DNA from: JBBSAT01 sp046351235 | GTDB taxonomy: Bacteria; Myxococcota_A; Polyangia; Polyangiales; Sandaracinaceae | Length of the DNA stretch: 64,000 bases | Reading direction: 5' to 3' | Assembly (NCBI GenBank): GCA_046351235.1 | Contig: JAXLYV010000002.1 | Coordinates: 1 to 64,000, forward strand | Part shown: piece by piece, positions 33,365-43,900 of the stretch | Layout of the letters: each line of letters starts with the position of its first letter | How positions within the stretch are numbered: the first letter of the stretch is position 1 | Notes under the pieces: generated by a model | What the model was told of the DNA's origin: nothing | The model's input: only the letters and a program-made list of their open reading frames with translations | The model's database searches: none | Made by a program: the position numbers and the translations under genes

Positions 33365-33491
33365 GACTCTCTCCTCCGAGCGACCCACCGCTCGCTGCGA
33401 AGGATCCAGCGTCACGCCGATCGGCGATGGAGCGCAATGGGGTCCCCCGGAAATCGACGAATCCCCCTGGTTTCTGGATCTCCAGTGCACA

Positions 33492-33507
33492 CTGATGCTA
33501 TGTTCAG
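33492..33507 (+). promoter_or_regulatory. Candidate LexA-type operator at the imuA start
   Basis: CTGATGCTATGTTCAG, with inverted ends ACTGA (33491-33495) and TCAGT (33504-33508). The GTTCAG half matches what I recall of the deltaproteobacterial LexA box; the left half matches only partly. It ends 3 bp before the imuA GTG start and contains a -10-like TATGTT (33499-33504), so repression of an SOS promoter is plausible. Confidence 0.45.
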
Positions 33508-33510
33508 TGG

Positions 33511-34179
33511 GTGTCTGCCGTCGTACGAGCTGCCGTACCTTCTTCTCTCCTCGCGCGCCTGCGTGCCGTCACCGAGCGGCCGGAAGAGCGTCTCTCGCTC
33601 GCGCCGGTGCTCGGAGTCGAGATCGACGACGCGCTCGCCGGGGGCCTGCTCCGCGGCGCCATCGTGGAGATCGCGGCGCCGCACGGGCGGGCGCGGGCCA
33701 CGGCCTTCGCGCTCTCGGCGTGCCTCGCGGCGCAGCGCGATGCGCGTCGATTCGGGAGCCACGCGCTCTGCGCATGGATCGACCCCACGCGCTCGCTCTT
33801 CGGTCCGGGCCTCGCGGCGCGCGGTCTCGACCTTTCGCGCTTGCTCGTCGTCGCGCCCACGCTCGAGCTCTTCCCGCGCGCCGCCGTGCGCGTCGTCGAG
33901 AGCCGCGCGTTCTCGGTGGTGGTGATCGACGCGCGCTCGCTCGCCTCGCTCGAGCGCTGGCCCACCGCGGTGCGCCGTCTCGCGCTCGCGGTGGAGGGCA
34001 CGGCCTGCTCGGTGCTGCTCGTCACCGATCTCTCGGCGCGGCGCAGCGTCCCGCTCCCCACCGCGTCGCGCATCGAGCTCTCGTGCAAGGGCCCGGGCGC
34101 GCTCACGCTGCGGGTCGCCAAGGATCGGCACGGCCGCATCGCCTCCGATCGCACGCTCGCCTGGCGCCAGAGCGCATGA
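33511..34179 (+). CDS. imuA: ImuA-like RecA-fold protein of the SOS mutagenesis cassette
   Basis: 222 residues from GTG 33511. It opens like ImuA/SulA-type proteins (LGVEIDDALAGGLLRGAIVEIAAPHGRA), where RecA has its Walker A, but the P-loop Lys is not kept. Later strands (LLVVAP, VVVIDARSL, CSVLLVTDL) fit a RecA-like core. It overlaps imuB by 4 bp (ATGA) and is followed by dnaE2. With them it forms the damage-inducible translesion mutasome. The putative operator abuts the start codon, suggesting a leaderless or very short 5' end. Confidence 0.85.
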   Translation: MSAVVRAAVPSSLLARLRAVTERPEERLSLAPVLGVEIDDALAGGLLRGAIVEIAAPHGRARATAFALSACLAAQRDARRFGSHALCAWIDPTRSLFGPGLAARGLDLSRLLVVAPTLELFPRAAVRVVESRAFSVVVIDARSLASLERWPTAVRRLALAVEGTACSVLLVTDLSARRSVPLPTASRIELSCKGPGALTLRVAKDRHGRIASDRTLAWRQSA

Positions 34180-35831
34180 CCCCGGCCCGCTCCTCGCGCC
34201 GCATCCTGGCGGCCGTCCTGCCGGAGGTGGCGGTGACGCTCGCGCGCCGTCGCGTGCCGGGCTGCACCGATCCGCTGGTCGCCATCGTCGATCCCGAAAG
34301 CGCCGTCGTGGCCGCGGCAGATGCTTCGGCGCGGCGGCTCGGCGTGCGCATCGGGCAAGGCGCGGCGGCGGCGAGCGTGCGCGCGTCGAGCCTGCGCGTG
34401 GTGCACGTCTCGCGCGAGGAGATCGAGAGCGAGCTCGAGCTCGTGCTCGAGGTGCTCGCGGCCTTCGGCCCGACGGTCGCACACCGCCTCGATCGTGGCG
34501 CCGAGCAGAGCGCGGGCGAGGCGAGCGCGCGCGATCCGACCGACTACGACGACACGGCCTGGGTCGACGTGACGGGCGCGACCGCGCTCGCCGGCGGCGA
34601 GAACGCCCTCGCAGAGAGCGTGCGCGCGCGGATCGACGCGCTCGGGCACGCGGCCAAGCTCGGGCTCGCCTCGGGGCCGCGCATCGCGCGCGCGCTCGCC
34701 CGCGCCTCGCGCACCGGCCTCGTGATCGCGCGCAACGCCGAGCACGAGCGGCGGCTCTTCGGCGCGCTGCCGCTCGGCGCGCTCTCGCTCGACGCGCGGG
34801 CCCACACCTTCTTTCGTCGCGTGGGCCTCGTGACGGTGGCCGATCTGGTGGCGCTGCCGCGGGCGCAGGTGAGCGCGCGGCTCGAGGGCGGCGCTGCGGG
34901 GCGCGCGGTGATCGACCTGCTCGAGGGGCGCGACGACGTGCCGCTGCTCGCGTGGGTGCCGGCGCGCGTCGTGAAGGAAGCGCAGGCCTTCGAAGAGGGC
35001 GTGACGGGCACCGAGGGCCTCGTCTTCGTGCTGCGCGGGATGACCTCGCGCCTGGCCGCGCGGCTCACGGCGAGGGGCGAGGCGACGGGCAAGCTCGTGC
35101 TCCGGCTCGGGCTCGATCCCGGCATCGTGCGGCACCTCGCGCGCGAGGCCGAAGAGCATGCGCCCGCGGGAGAAGAGGGGAAGGCGACCGACGAGGTCGT
35201 GCTCGCGGTCGGCCTGCCGGTGCCGCTCTCCGATCCGGAGGCGCTCCTCCGGACGCTCGTTCCCTCGCTCGAGCGCGTCGAGGTCGCGGCGCCCGTCGTT
35301 CGCGTGGAGCTGCGCGCCGAAGAGATCGCGCACGCGCGCCGTGATCAGCTCGACCTCTCGCGCGGGCGAGGGATCGATCCGAACCGTCTGCGGCACCTCG
35401 CGGCCGAGCTCGGCGCCGAGGTCGGCGAGGGGAGGGTGGGCTTCGTGCAGGTGCTCGACGCGCATCGCCCGGAGAAGCGCGCGCGGCTCGTGCTCGACGG
35501 CGCGGCGGTGCGCACGGCGCTCGCCCGCGAGCTCGCGCCGCCGCCGGAGGACGCGGGCGATGCGCTCGTGCCGATGCAGCTCCTGGCGGAGCCGGCGCGG
35601 ATCGAGCGCTTCGTCGTGGGCGGGCGCGTCGTGATCGAAGGGCGCGCGCATCGCGTCGAGCACGTGGCGCCGCTCGCGCGTCTCGAGGGCGTGGAGTGGT
35701 GGGCGCGACCGGTGAGCCGCGAGTACGTGCGCGTGGCCCTCGTGAGCGAGGCCGAAGGCGAGCGGAGCGAGGCGCTCGTCTTCCACGATCGGATCGCGAA
35801 GGCGACGTTCTTGCACGGATGGATGGAGTGA
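34176..35831 (+). CDS. imuB: ImuB, inactive Y-family polymerase of the mutasome
   Basis: 551 residues from ATG 34176, coupled to imuA. It has Y-family architecture: N-terminal palm-like region (10-170, containing WVDVTGATALAGGE), helix-hairpin region (TFFRRVGLVTVADLVALPRAQVSARL, about 210-240) and a little-finger-like domain. As in known ImuB proteins, the catalytic carboxylates of Pol IV/V (the SIDE motif) are absent, so it should act as an adaptor linking DnaE2 to the beta clamp. Its stop lies 7 bp before dnaE2. Confidence 0.9.
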   Translation: MTPARSSRRILAAVLPEVAVTLARRRVPGCTDPLVAIVDPESAVVAAADASARRLGVRIGQGAAAASVRASSLRVVHVSREEIESELELVLEVLAAFGPTVAHRLDRGAEQSAGEASARDPTDYDDTAWVDVTGATALAGGENALAESVRARIDALGHAAKLGLASGPRIARALARASRTGLVIARNAEHERRLFGALPLGALSLDARAHTFFRRVGLVTVADLVALPRAQVSARLEGGAAGRAVIDLLEGRDDVPLLAWVPARVVKEAQAFEEGVTGTEGLVFVLRGMTSRLAARLTARGEATGKLVLRLGLDPGIVRHLAREAEEHAPAGEEGKATDEVVLAVGLPVPLSDPEALLRTLVPSLERVEVAAPVVRVELRAEEIAHARRDQLDLSRGRGIDPNRLRHLAAELGAEVGEGRVGFVQVLDAHRPEKRARLVLDGAAVRTALARELAPPPEDAGDALVPMQLLAEPARIERFVVGGRVVIEGRAHRVEHVAPLARLEGVEWWARPVSREYVRVALVSEAEGERSEALVFHDRIAKATFLHGWME

Positions 35832-35838
35832 CGCGGCG

Positions 35839-38800
35839 GTGCCCGACTTCGTCGAGCTCTGCGCGCGCACGTCGTTCTCGTTCCGCGAGGGGGCCTCGCA
35901 CCCCCACGAGGTGATCCTCGCGGCGAGCGCGAAGGGGATGAGCGCGATCGGCATCTGTGATCTGGGCGGCCTCTACGGGCTGGCGCGCGCCGAGCAGCAG
36001 TCGAAGGAGACGGGGCCGCGCCTGATCGTGGGCGCGGAGATCCCGATCGAGCGTGAGGACGGGAGCGTCGCCGGATCGGTGGCGCTGCTCGCGAAGAGCG
36101 CCGAGGGCTACCGCTCGCTCTGTCGCCTCCTCACGCTCGCGCACGCGGAGCACGAGAAGGGGACCTCGGGGCTCGCGCTCGACACGCTGGTCGAGCACAC
36201 GCACGGGCTCGTCGCGATCGTGCCGCTCGAGCGCGAGGTGGTCCTGCACGGCGAGGCGCTGCTCCGCACGCTCCGCTCGGCGCTCGGGGGCGATCTCTTC
36301 GTCGCGGCGTTCCGCCATCGCGAGCCCTTCGACGTGCCGCGCGTGCGCGAGGCGGAGCGCATCGAGGCCGAGCTCGGGATCGAGGTGATCGCCTCGGCGC
36401 GCCCGCTCTACCACGACCCTGCGCGGCGTCCGCTCGCCGACGTGCTCGCCTGCATCCGCCTCGGCACCACGCTCGACGAGGCGGGCACGCGGATCGCGGC
36501 CAACGCGCAGCGCTTCCTGCGGAGCGACGCCGAGATGCGCGCGCTCTTCGCCGATCACCTGCCCTGGGTGGATCGCACCGCCGCGATCGCCGAGCGCTGC
36601 GTCTTCCGCCTGAGCGACATCCGCTATCGCTTCCCCGGCGAGGTCGCTTGTCGTCCCGGCGAGACGGCCGATCAGGCGCTGCGACGCGCGGTCGAGGAGC
36701 AGGGCCTGCCGAGGTACTACCCCCAGGGGACGCCGCCCGCGGTGCGCGAGACGATCGAGAAGGAGCTCGCGCTCGTCGCCAGGCTCGGCGTGGCGCCCTA
36801 CTTCCTCAGCGTGCGCGAGATCGTGGAGATGGCGCGGCGGAAGGGGATTCTCTGCCAGGGCCGCGGCAGCGCGGCGAACAGCGCGGTCTGCTACGTGCTC
36901 GGCATCACGTCGGTCGATCCCGATCGCACGCACATGCTCTTCGAGCGCTTCCTCTCGGCCGAGCGCGCCGAGCCGCCCGACATCGACGTCGACTTCGAGC
37001 ACGAGCGACGCGAGGAGGTCATCCAGGAGATCTACGCGACGTGGGGTCGCCACCGCGCGGCGATGGTGTCGGAGGCCATCTGCTATCGCGGCAAGAGCGC
37101 GCTTCGCGAGGTGGGGAAAGTGTTCGGCCTCGCCAAGGATCAGGTCGATCGCCTGAGCGGCCTGGTCCTCCATCTGGATCCGGAGGGAAAGAGCGAAGCG
37201 CGCCTACGCGACGCGGGCCTCGATCCGAGCGACGCGCGCTTGCAGCAGGTGCTCACGCTCGCCGCCGAGCTCGAGGGGATGCCGCGGCACCTCTCGATCC
37301 ACTCGGGCGGCTTCATCCTCTCGTCGGAGCCGCTCGAGGCGGTCGCGCCCATCGAGCCCGCGCGGATGGAGAACCGCACGGTGATCCCCTGGGACAAGGA
37401 CGACCTCGACACGCTCGGCTTCTTCAAGGTCGACGTGCTCGGGCTCGGCATGCTCACCGCGATCCGCAAGGCGCTCGGCCTCGTGCACGCGCGTCGCGCG
37501 CCGGCGGAGCCCTTCGACCCGATCTTCGCGCTCTCGCGCGTGCCGGCCGAGGACCCGGAGGTCTACGCGGCGATCCAGCGCGCCGACACGATCGGCGTGT
37601 TCCAGATCGAGAGCCGCGCGCAGATGGCGATGCTGCCGCGCCTCAAGCCGCGCACCTTCTACGATCTGGTGATCGAGGTGGCGATCGTGCGCCCGGGGCC
37701 GATCCAGGGCGACATGGTGCATCCCTACCTGCGGCGGCGCACCGGGGCCGAGCGCGCGACGGCGCCGCATCCGAGCCTCGTGCCGATCCTCGAGCGCACG
37801 CTCGGCGTGCCGCTCTTCCAGGAGCAGGTGATGGAGATCGCGATGAAGGGCGCCGGCTACACCGCCGACGAGGCCGACGGCCTGCGACGCGACATGGCGT
37901 CGTGGCGCCGCAACGGCCGGCTCGCGCGCCACCAGCACAAGCTCCTCGCGGGCTTCCGCGCACGCGGCATCGACGACGCGTTCGCCGAGAAGCTCTACAA
38001 GCAGATCCACGGCTTCGCCGAGTACGGCTTCCCCGAGTCGCACGCCGCGAGCTTCGCGATCCTCGTCTACGCCTCGGCGTGGCTGAAGGTGCACCACCCG
38101 GCGGCCTTCGCGTGCGCGCTCCTGAACTCGCAGCCGATGGGCTTCTACTCGGCGTCCTCGATCGTGCAGGACGCGCAACGTCACGGCGTCGTGGTGCGCA
38201 CGCCCGACGTCGCCGCGAGCGACTGGGACAGCACGCTCGAGGGCGATCCTCCGGCGCTGCGCCTGGGCTTGCGCGAGATCCACGGCCTCGCCGAGAAGAG
38301 CGCGGAGGCGGTGGTGGCGGCGCGACGCGCGCGGGCCTTCGCCAGCATCGAGGATCTCGTCGCGCGCACGCACCTGCCACAGCGCGATCTCGAGGCGCTC
38401 GCCGAGGCCGGCGCGCTCGCCTCGATCGTGCCGGAGCGGCGCCACGCGATGTGGGCCTCGCGCGCGCCACGAGCGCCGGGGCTCTTCGAGGGCAAGGCGA
38501 TCGAGGAGCCGCGCGCGATCACGCTCGCGCCGATGCCGGGCTACCAGCAGCTCGTGCTCGACTACGAGCGCCTCGGTCTCTCGGTGTCGGACCACCCGAT
38601 GCGGCACGTGCGCGCCGAGATGAAGAAGAAGCACGGCGTCGTCACCGCCGAGGCGCTCGCGCGCCTGCCGCACGGAGCCGCGGTGACGGTCGCCGGCCTC
38701 GTGATCGGCCGCCAGCGCCCCGACACGAAGACGGGCGTCACCTTCGTCACGCTCGAGGACGAGACCGGCGTCGTGAACCTCGTCGTGTGGCGCGACGTGT

Positions 38801-38952
38801 TCGACGCTCACTGGCAGGTTGCCCGCCACGCCACGGCGATGATCGTGCGCGGCACGATCCAGCGCGAGGCCACGGTGATCCACGTGGTCACCCACCGCAT
38901 CGAGCCGCTCCTCTTCGACGCCATCGAGGTCCGCTCCCGCGACTTCCACTGA
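35839..38952 (+). CDS. dnaE2: Error-prone DNA polymerase III alpha subunit
   Basis: 1037 residues from GTG 35839, the usual DnaE2 length (shorter than DnaE1). Order: N-terminal PHP domain (FVELCARTSFSFREGASHPHE), polymerase palm with PPDIDVDFEHERREEVI near 378-395 carrying the catalytic Asp pair, Gln/Gly-Arg-Gly-Ser block (CQGRGSAANS), thumb and fingers, tandem helix-hairpin-helix, and an OB fold (VTVAGLVIGRQRPDTKTGVTFVTLEDETG). It performs translesion synthesis with ImuA and ImuB in the same operon. Confidence 0.95.
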   Translation: MPDFVELCARTSFSFREGASHPHEVILAASAKGMSAIGICDLGGLYGLARAEQQSKETGPRLIVGAEIPIEREDGSVAGSVALLAKSAEGYRSLCRLLTLAHAEHEKGTSGLALDTLVEHTHGLVAIVPLEREVVLHGEALLRTLRSALGGDLFVAAFRHREPFDVPRVREAERIEAELGIEVIASARPLYHDPARRPLADVLACIRLGTTLDEAGTRIAANAQRFLRSDAEMRALFADHLPWVDRTAAIAERCVFRLSDIRYRFPGEVACRPGETADQALRRAVEEQGLPRYYPQGTPPAVRETIEKELALVARLGVAPYFLSVREIVEMARRKGILCQGRGSAANSAVCYVLGITSVDPDRTHMLFERFLSAERAEPPDIDVDFEHERREEVIQEIYATWGRHRAAMVSEAICYRGKSALREVGKVFGLAKDQVDRLSGLVLHLDPEGKSEARLRDAGLDPSDARLQQVLTLAAELEGMPRHLSIHSGGFILSSEPLEAVAPIEPARMENRTVIPWDKDDLDTLGFFKVDVLGLGMLTAIRKALGLVHARRAPAEPFDPIFALSRVPAEDPEVYAAIQRADTIGVFQIESRAQMAMLPRLKPRTFYDLVIEVAIVRPGPIQGDMVHPYLRRRTGAERATAPHPSLVPILERTLGVPLFQEQVMEIAMKGAGYTADEADGLRRDMASWRRNGRLARHQHKLLAGFRARGIDDAFAEKLYKQIHGFAEYGFPESHAASFAILVYASAWLKVHHPAAFACALLNSQPMGFYSASSIVQDAQRHGVVVRTPDVAASDWDSTLEGDPPALRLGLREIHGLAEKSAEAVVAARRARAFASIEDLVARTHLPQRDLEALAEAGALASIVPERRHAMWASRAPRAPGLFEGKAIEEPRAITLAPMPGYQQLVLDYERLGLSVSDHPMRHVRAEMKKKHGVVTAEALARLPHGAAVTVAGLVIGRQRPDTKTGVTFVTLEDETGVVNLVVWRDVFDAHWQVARHATAMIVRGTIQREATVIHVVTHRIEPLLFDAIEVRSRDFH

Positions 38953-39090
38953 TGGACGGCCGCGGTGGGCGTGGGCACTCACGGGTCGTCGCGCGACCGC
39001 TCTACCGGTGCACACGGCGCGTCCACTCGTGGTGTCGCGCATGACGGTGATTCGACCCCGCCAGAGGTGTGCCCGCAGGTCTCCTTCGAA

Positions 39091-39764
39091 TCAAGAGAGC
39101 GGGCCGGGCGTACGGTCGGGGGCGAGCCGACCTCCACGGCGCCAGCCGACGCGGAGGAGCCAGGTTCTTGGCAGCGGGAGCGCTCGCTCCGACGCGGCCG
39201 TGGCGCCAAGCCAGCCATCGAACGACGGGGCCGACGAGAGCGGGTCGAGCCAGCCCGAGACGGGCGGTGCCGCGCCATGCTTGCGCGCGTTGCAGAGCAC
39301 GTACGCGAGCGCGTTTCGTACCTGCCGCGGCGTGGCGAGCGCGCGGTGGTGGAACCGGTCGGCGAAGACCTTGCCGCGACGGCCCAGCGAGCGGTTCAGC
39401 GCGCGCGCGCGAGCCGCACGGCCAGCCCCTGCATCGCGCGCGCAAGCGATTGTGCGTCCCTCGTCTCGACCACGAGGTGGATGTGGTCGCTCTGGACCGA
39501 GTACTCGACGATGCGGCTGCCGAGGCGCTCACTCGCCCTGTGCAAGCTCGCGAGCACCGCGCGGAAGCGCCGTCGACTGCGCAGGTTTGCGAGCCCCGCG
39601 AGCAGCTTCATCGTGACCAGCACCGGCGCCGGGCCGCCGAGCGCGCCTCGGCACGCATGCTTCACACCCGCGCGAGCGCCGCGGGGCTTGCGGCCCGCGC
39701 CCGGGCGGGCTCCGCCGTGCCGAGGAAAGTGGAAGCTCGTTTGTGTCGTTTGCCGCCGTCCCAT
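39091..39764 (-). pseudogene. Frameshifted REP-associated tyrosine transposase (Y1/IS200-like)
   Basis: Read from ATG 39764: basic, Gly-rich N-terminus (GARPGAGRKPRG), then the Y1 fold with the HUH motif HIH in SVQSDHIHLVVE. The frame stops at 39396 (122 residues). The continuation with the catalytic Tyr (ALAYVLCNARKHG) and the RTWLLRVGW C-terminus is in another frame ending at 39091. Continuity is restored by removing 2 bp from the alternating GC run at 39399-39411. RAYT enzymes mobilise REP palindromes; here the nuclease His and Tyr lie on separate reading frames. A sequencing error in the GC run cannot be excluded. Confidence 0.85.
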
Positions 39765-39859
39765 GGCCCCGGAGACGAAGGCGAGCCGGTCGACTGACAG
39801 CGTCGAGCATGAATCGGCACTGATCGTTCCAGCCTGCTCGAGCGGCGCGGCGTCAGGCA

Positions 39860-40786
39860 TCACCAGCCGGTCGCGGCCAGTCGCTCGAGGAAGGCCGAGA
39901 ACGACTCGGCCATCCATGCCGGGCGGCCGTCGATCGACACGGACACGTGTGCCTGCTCCTGCGAGAGGTCGAGGGACGCGCTCGCGCGGTCGCCGTCGGT
40001 TGCGACGACGATGGACTTCGGGGGCGAGGGGGCGCTCCTCCGCGCGTCCTCGAGCGTCGAGAGCTCGACGAGAGCGTGATTCCGCAGTCGGCCTACGCCG
40101 CCGTGGATCGAGCGCAGCACTTCGGCGTAGTCCGCCGGACAGCGGCGACCGAGCCACTGTTCGAATGCGGAGAGCTCGGCATCCGAGACGCCGGCGACTC
40201 GCGCCTCGAGGGACCAGAGCGCATGTCGCGCGTTCAGGGAGAGGGTCTGCCGCTCATCGTCCTCCCAGTCGAGAGGCACCTCGCGTCGCAGAATCTCCGG
40301 GACGAGCGCCAGGTCTTGGGATGCGCAGTAGACGTCCCAGACCTCCTTGTGCTGGCCTCGACTTCGTGGCCACGGGCGAAGCTCCCCGCGGAGAAGGAGC
40401 GCGCACGCGCGCGCGAGCTTCACCACGGATGCCGTGGGGATGGGATGCGTCCGCGACCACACGACCCCCGCCCCGCCGACACCGCGTCCGTGCAGCTCGT
40501 CTCCGGTGAGCTCCCTCTTCGCGAGGAGCTGCTTCTGCGCGTCGTCGAGGGCCCGCAGCACCCGGATGCGCGGCTCCCGTCGCTCGCAGTGCTCGTCGAG
40601 ACGAAGGTCGTTCGGGTGCCAGCCGAGCGTCGCGTTCAGTCGCCAGTGCTCGACGAGCGGCGCGAGGTCCCCCGCGCGCTCCCCGAGAGCCTCCATCGCG
40701 TCGACGAGGTAGCTGCAAAGCACCTCGACCACCCACGACCGCTCCCAGACCCCGGCATCCCGAAATCGCACGAAGTCGGACGACAC
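39860..40786 (-). CDS. SUKH (SMI1/KNR4)-domain protein
   Basis: 308 residues from GTG 40786. The first about 185 residues are an unrecognised helical domain. The last about 115 (from VSDAELSAFEQWLGRRCPADYAEVLRSIHGG) have the SUKH pattern: helix with conserved acidic and Trp residues, Pro-x-Asp-Tyr, then beta strands (SIVVATDGD) and a final helix (FSAFLERLAATGW). SUKH proteins are often immunity proteins for polymorphic toxins, but no toxin gene is adjacent. It lies upstream of the decayed transposase on the same strand. Confidence 0.7.
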   Translation of the reverse strand: MSSDFVRFRDAGVWERSWVVEVLCSYLVDAMEALGERAGDLAPLVEHWRLNATLGWHPNDLRLDEHCERREPRIRVLRALDDAQKQLLAKRELTGDELHGRGVGGAGVVWSRTHPIPTASVVKLARACALLLRGELRPWPRSRGQHKEVWDVYCASQDLALVPEILRREVPLDWEDDERQTLSLNARHALWSLEARVAGVSDAELSAFEQWLGRRCPADYAEVLRSIHGGVGRLRNHALVELSTLEDARRSAPSPPKSIVVATDGDRASASLDLSQEQAHVSVSIDGRPAWMAESFSAFLERLAATGW

Positions 40787-40949
40787 GCATCGAAGATAGG
40801 GGTTCGAGGGAGCTGCGTCAGGGGCCACGGCGCGCACGGATGATCTGCGGTCGACGCCGGACCGCTCCCCGACGTGGGCGCTCCGCCCTGAGCGGCAGCC
40901 TCGTCGATCCCTTGACGTACCGGCGGGCGTCCGAGAACGTCGCGGTTTC

Positions 40950-43900
40950 GTGCGGTTCTCCGTCGGTCTCGCGCTCGCTCTGGCGGCCTCGCTGTGGCTC
41001 GCCGGGCCTGCGCGCGCGCAGATTCCGGAGGCGCTCGTGGGGCGCGCCATCGCGGGGCTCGAGACGACGCCCGAGACGCCGCCCGGGATCTCGCTGGCCA
41101 CGCTCGGGCTGAGCGCCTCCGATCACGTCGACCGAGCGACCCTGCGCCGCGCGACGCAGCACCTGCTCGCCTCGGGCGAGTGGGCCGAGGTCCGCATCGA
41201 TGCGCGCGCGGAGGGCGAAGCGGCCGTGCTCGTCGTCGCGCTCGTCCCGCGCGTGCTGCTCACGCGCATCGAGCTCGTGGGCAACGAGCACCTCTCGGAC
41301 GACGAGCTGCTCGAGGCGCTCGGCGTGCGCGAGGGCGGCGAGATCATCGGCGGGCAGCTCGAGCCGATCCGCAATGCGCTGAAGGACCTCTACGCCGAGC
41401 GCGGCTACCTCGACGCCGTCCTCGAGGTGACGCTTCGCGAGACCGACGTCGCCGCGCGCCGGGTGCTCCGCGTCGAGATCGCCGAGGGCGAGCCCACGCG
41501 CATCGCCGTGATCGAGATCGACGGCGACACACTGCCTTACACGCCCGATCCGACGACTGCGCCGATCGGCACGCTGGGCTTCGGCATCGGCGACCCCCTC
41601 GATCGCCGTCGTCTCCCGACCGGCCAAGCCGCGCTCGAGCAGCGCCTGCGCCAGGACGGCTATCTCGAGGCACGCGTCGGTGTTCCCCTCGTGCGCTTCG
41701 AGGAGGCGGGCGCGCGCGTGGTGGTGCCGCTCCACCTCGGGCGTCACTACCGGGTGATCGTGCGCGGCTTCGAGCCGCTCTCGCGCTCCGACGTCGACGA
41801 CGTGCTCCACCTCGATCAAGAGCGCCTGTCGCGAAGCGTCCTCGGCGACATCCGCGCGCGCGTCGTCGACATCTACCGGCGCCGCGGCTTCGCGCGCGCC
41901 GTCGCGACGGTGCGGCGCATCCACGATCCCGACGCGCCGGAGAACCCCGACCTCGCGGTGCTCGAGGTCGCGATCGTGCCGGGCGAGCTGCTCCGCGTCG
42001 TGGGGCTGAGCTTCCCTGGCGCGTCTCACTTCCAGAGCGGCTTTCTCCGCGATCAGGTGCGCAGCTACCTCGAAGAGGACCTGCCGAGCAGCGCGCCGTT
42101 CTCGCCCGTCGACTCGGACGTGGTCGATCGCATCGGCCTCTCGGGGCGCGCCGAGATCGAGGCGCGCACCGTGCGCGCGCACCACGAGGATCTTCCGGAC
42201 ACCGTCTACTACGAGGCCACCTACGACGAGGCGGTCACGCACATCGCCGAGCTCTACGAGGCCGACGGATTCCTGTCCGCGGAGGTCGGGCCCGCGGAGC
42301 TCGAGGAGCTCGGCGACGGTCGCGCGATCGTGCGCATCCCCGTGACCGAGGGCGCGCGCACGCTCGTCTGGGACGTCGGCATCCGCGGCAACGAGACGAT
42401 CACCGCGAGCCGATTGCTCGAGACCGCGCGGATCGCGCGCGGCGATCCCTTCGGTCACCTCTCGCTCGAAGAGGCGCGACGCCGCATGGTCGAGCTCTAC
42501 CAGGAGCAGGGCTACCTCTTCGTGCGTATCGATCCGCGCGTGCACTTCTCGCCCGACGGGCGCCGCGCCGAGATCCTCTTCGAGATCGTGGAGCGCTTCC
42601 AGGTCACGGTCGGTGAGATCCGCATCGTGGGCGCCGAGCGTACGAGCGAGTCCCTCGTCCGCGAGCGTCTCTCGATCCACACCGGCGACGTCTATCGTCC
42701 CTCCGACGTGCGGCGCAGCGAAGAAGCGCTGCTCTCGCTCGGCATCTTCTCCTCGGTGCGGATCGCGCCGGACGATCCCGATCTCGCCGAGCGCACCAAG
42801 CCCGTGGTCGTCACGCTCAGCGAGCGCACGGCCCAGGAGCTCGGGCTCTCGGCGGGGATCGGCACCGGCGAAGGCGCGCGCGGCTCGTTCGAGTACTCGT
42901 ACCGCAACCTCTTCGGCAGCGCGGTCACGTTCAACCTGCGCCTGCAGCTCGCCTATCAGTTCTTCTTCCAGGACCGCGAGCTCGAGCAAGCCATCACCAG
43001 CCTCACTCTGATCGACCGCCTCGAGCGGCGCCTCACGGTGGGCTTCACGGTCCCGCACATCCCGGGCGTGCCGACGTTGCGCGCGTCGATCGACCTCGTG
43101 CACTTGCGAGACAACTACCGCGACTTCGGCCTCGACAAGAACGGCGTCGTCCTGACCTTCACGTGGCAGCCGGAGCACGCGTTCGTCGGCACGCTCTCGG
43201 GTGAGCTCGAGCAGAACAACATCTCGCTCTTCAACGCGCAGAGCCTGCAGGCGTATCTCGCCACGCCCGCCGGCATGATGCAGCAGCGCTTGCTTCGCGC
43301 GCCGCAAGGCCAGTCGGCGATCGCGAGCGCGCGCATCACGGGCACCCTCGACCTACGCGACAGCCCCTTCACGCCGACGCAGGGCTTCTACGCGTCGGTC
43401 ACGGCCGAGTACGCGCATACCGTCGCGACCGAGCGCGCCGAGGACTTCAGCCACTTCATCAAGGTGGGCCTCACGATGAGCGGCTACGTGCCCATCGCCA
43501 CGGGCTGGGTGCTCGCGCTCCAGGTGCGCGGCGGGCGCGTCTACCACCTCGAGAGCAACTCGCGTGTCTACCCGAACCGCGCGTACTACCTCGGCGGCGT
43601 CGATACGATGCGCGGGTTCCTGCAGGACCAGGTCATCCCGCAAGACCAGGCCGACGTGCTCCAGCGCGCGATCTACCTCGGCGCGGCCGACCAGCTGCTG
43701 CGCCCCGGGCAGACCGGGCCTTCGCTCGATCCGGCCTCGCTCGTGCGCACGGGCGACTTCTTCTACCTGCTCCGCGCCGAGCTGCGCTTCCCCATCTCGG
43801 GCGACGTGCAGGGCGGCGTCTTCACCGACATCGGCAACGTCTGGGCCGTGTGGGACTCGGTGGATCTGCTTCGCCTGCGCTACACCGCCGGCGCCGGCAT

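Noticed and set aside
35065..37173. 702-residue minus-strand frame opposite imuB-dnaE2
   Set aside because: Arg-rich antisense shadow of conserved polymerase genes.
38953..39090. tRNA-like sequence (GGTAGAGC on the minus strand)
   Set aside because: No acceptor stem, T-loop GTTCGA or consistent anticodon stem could be drawn around it.
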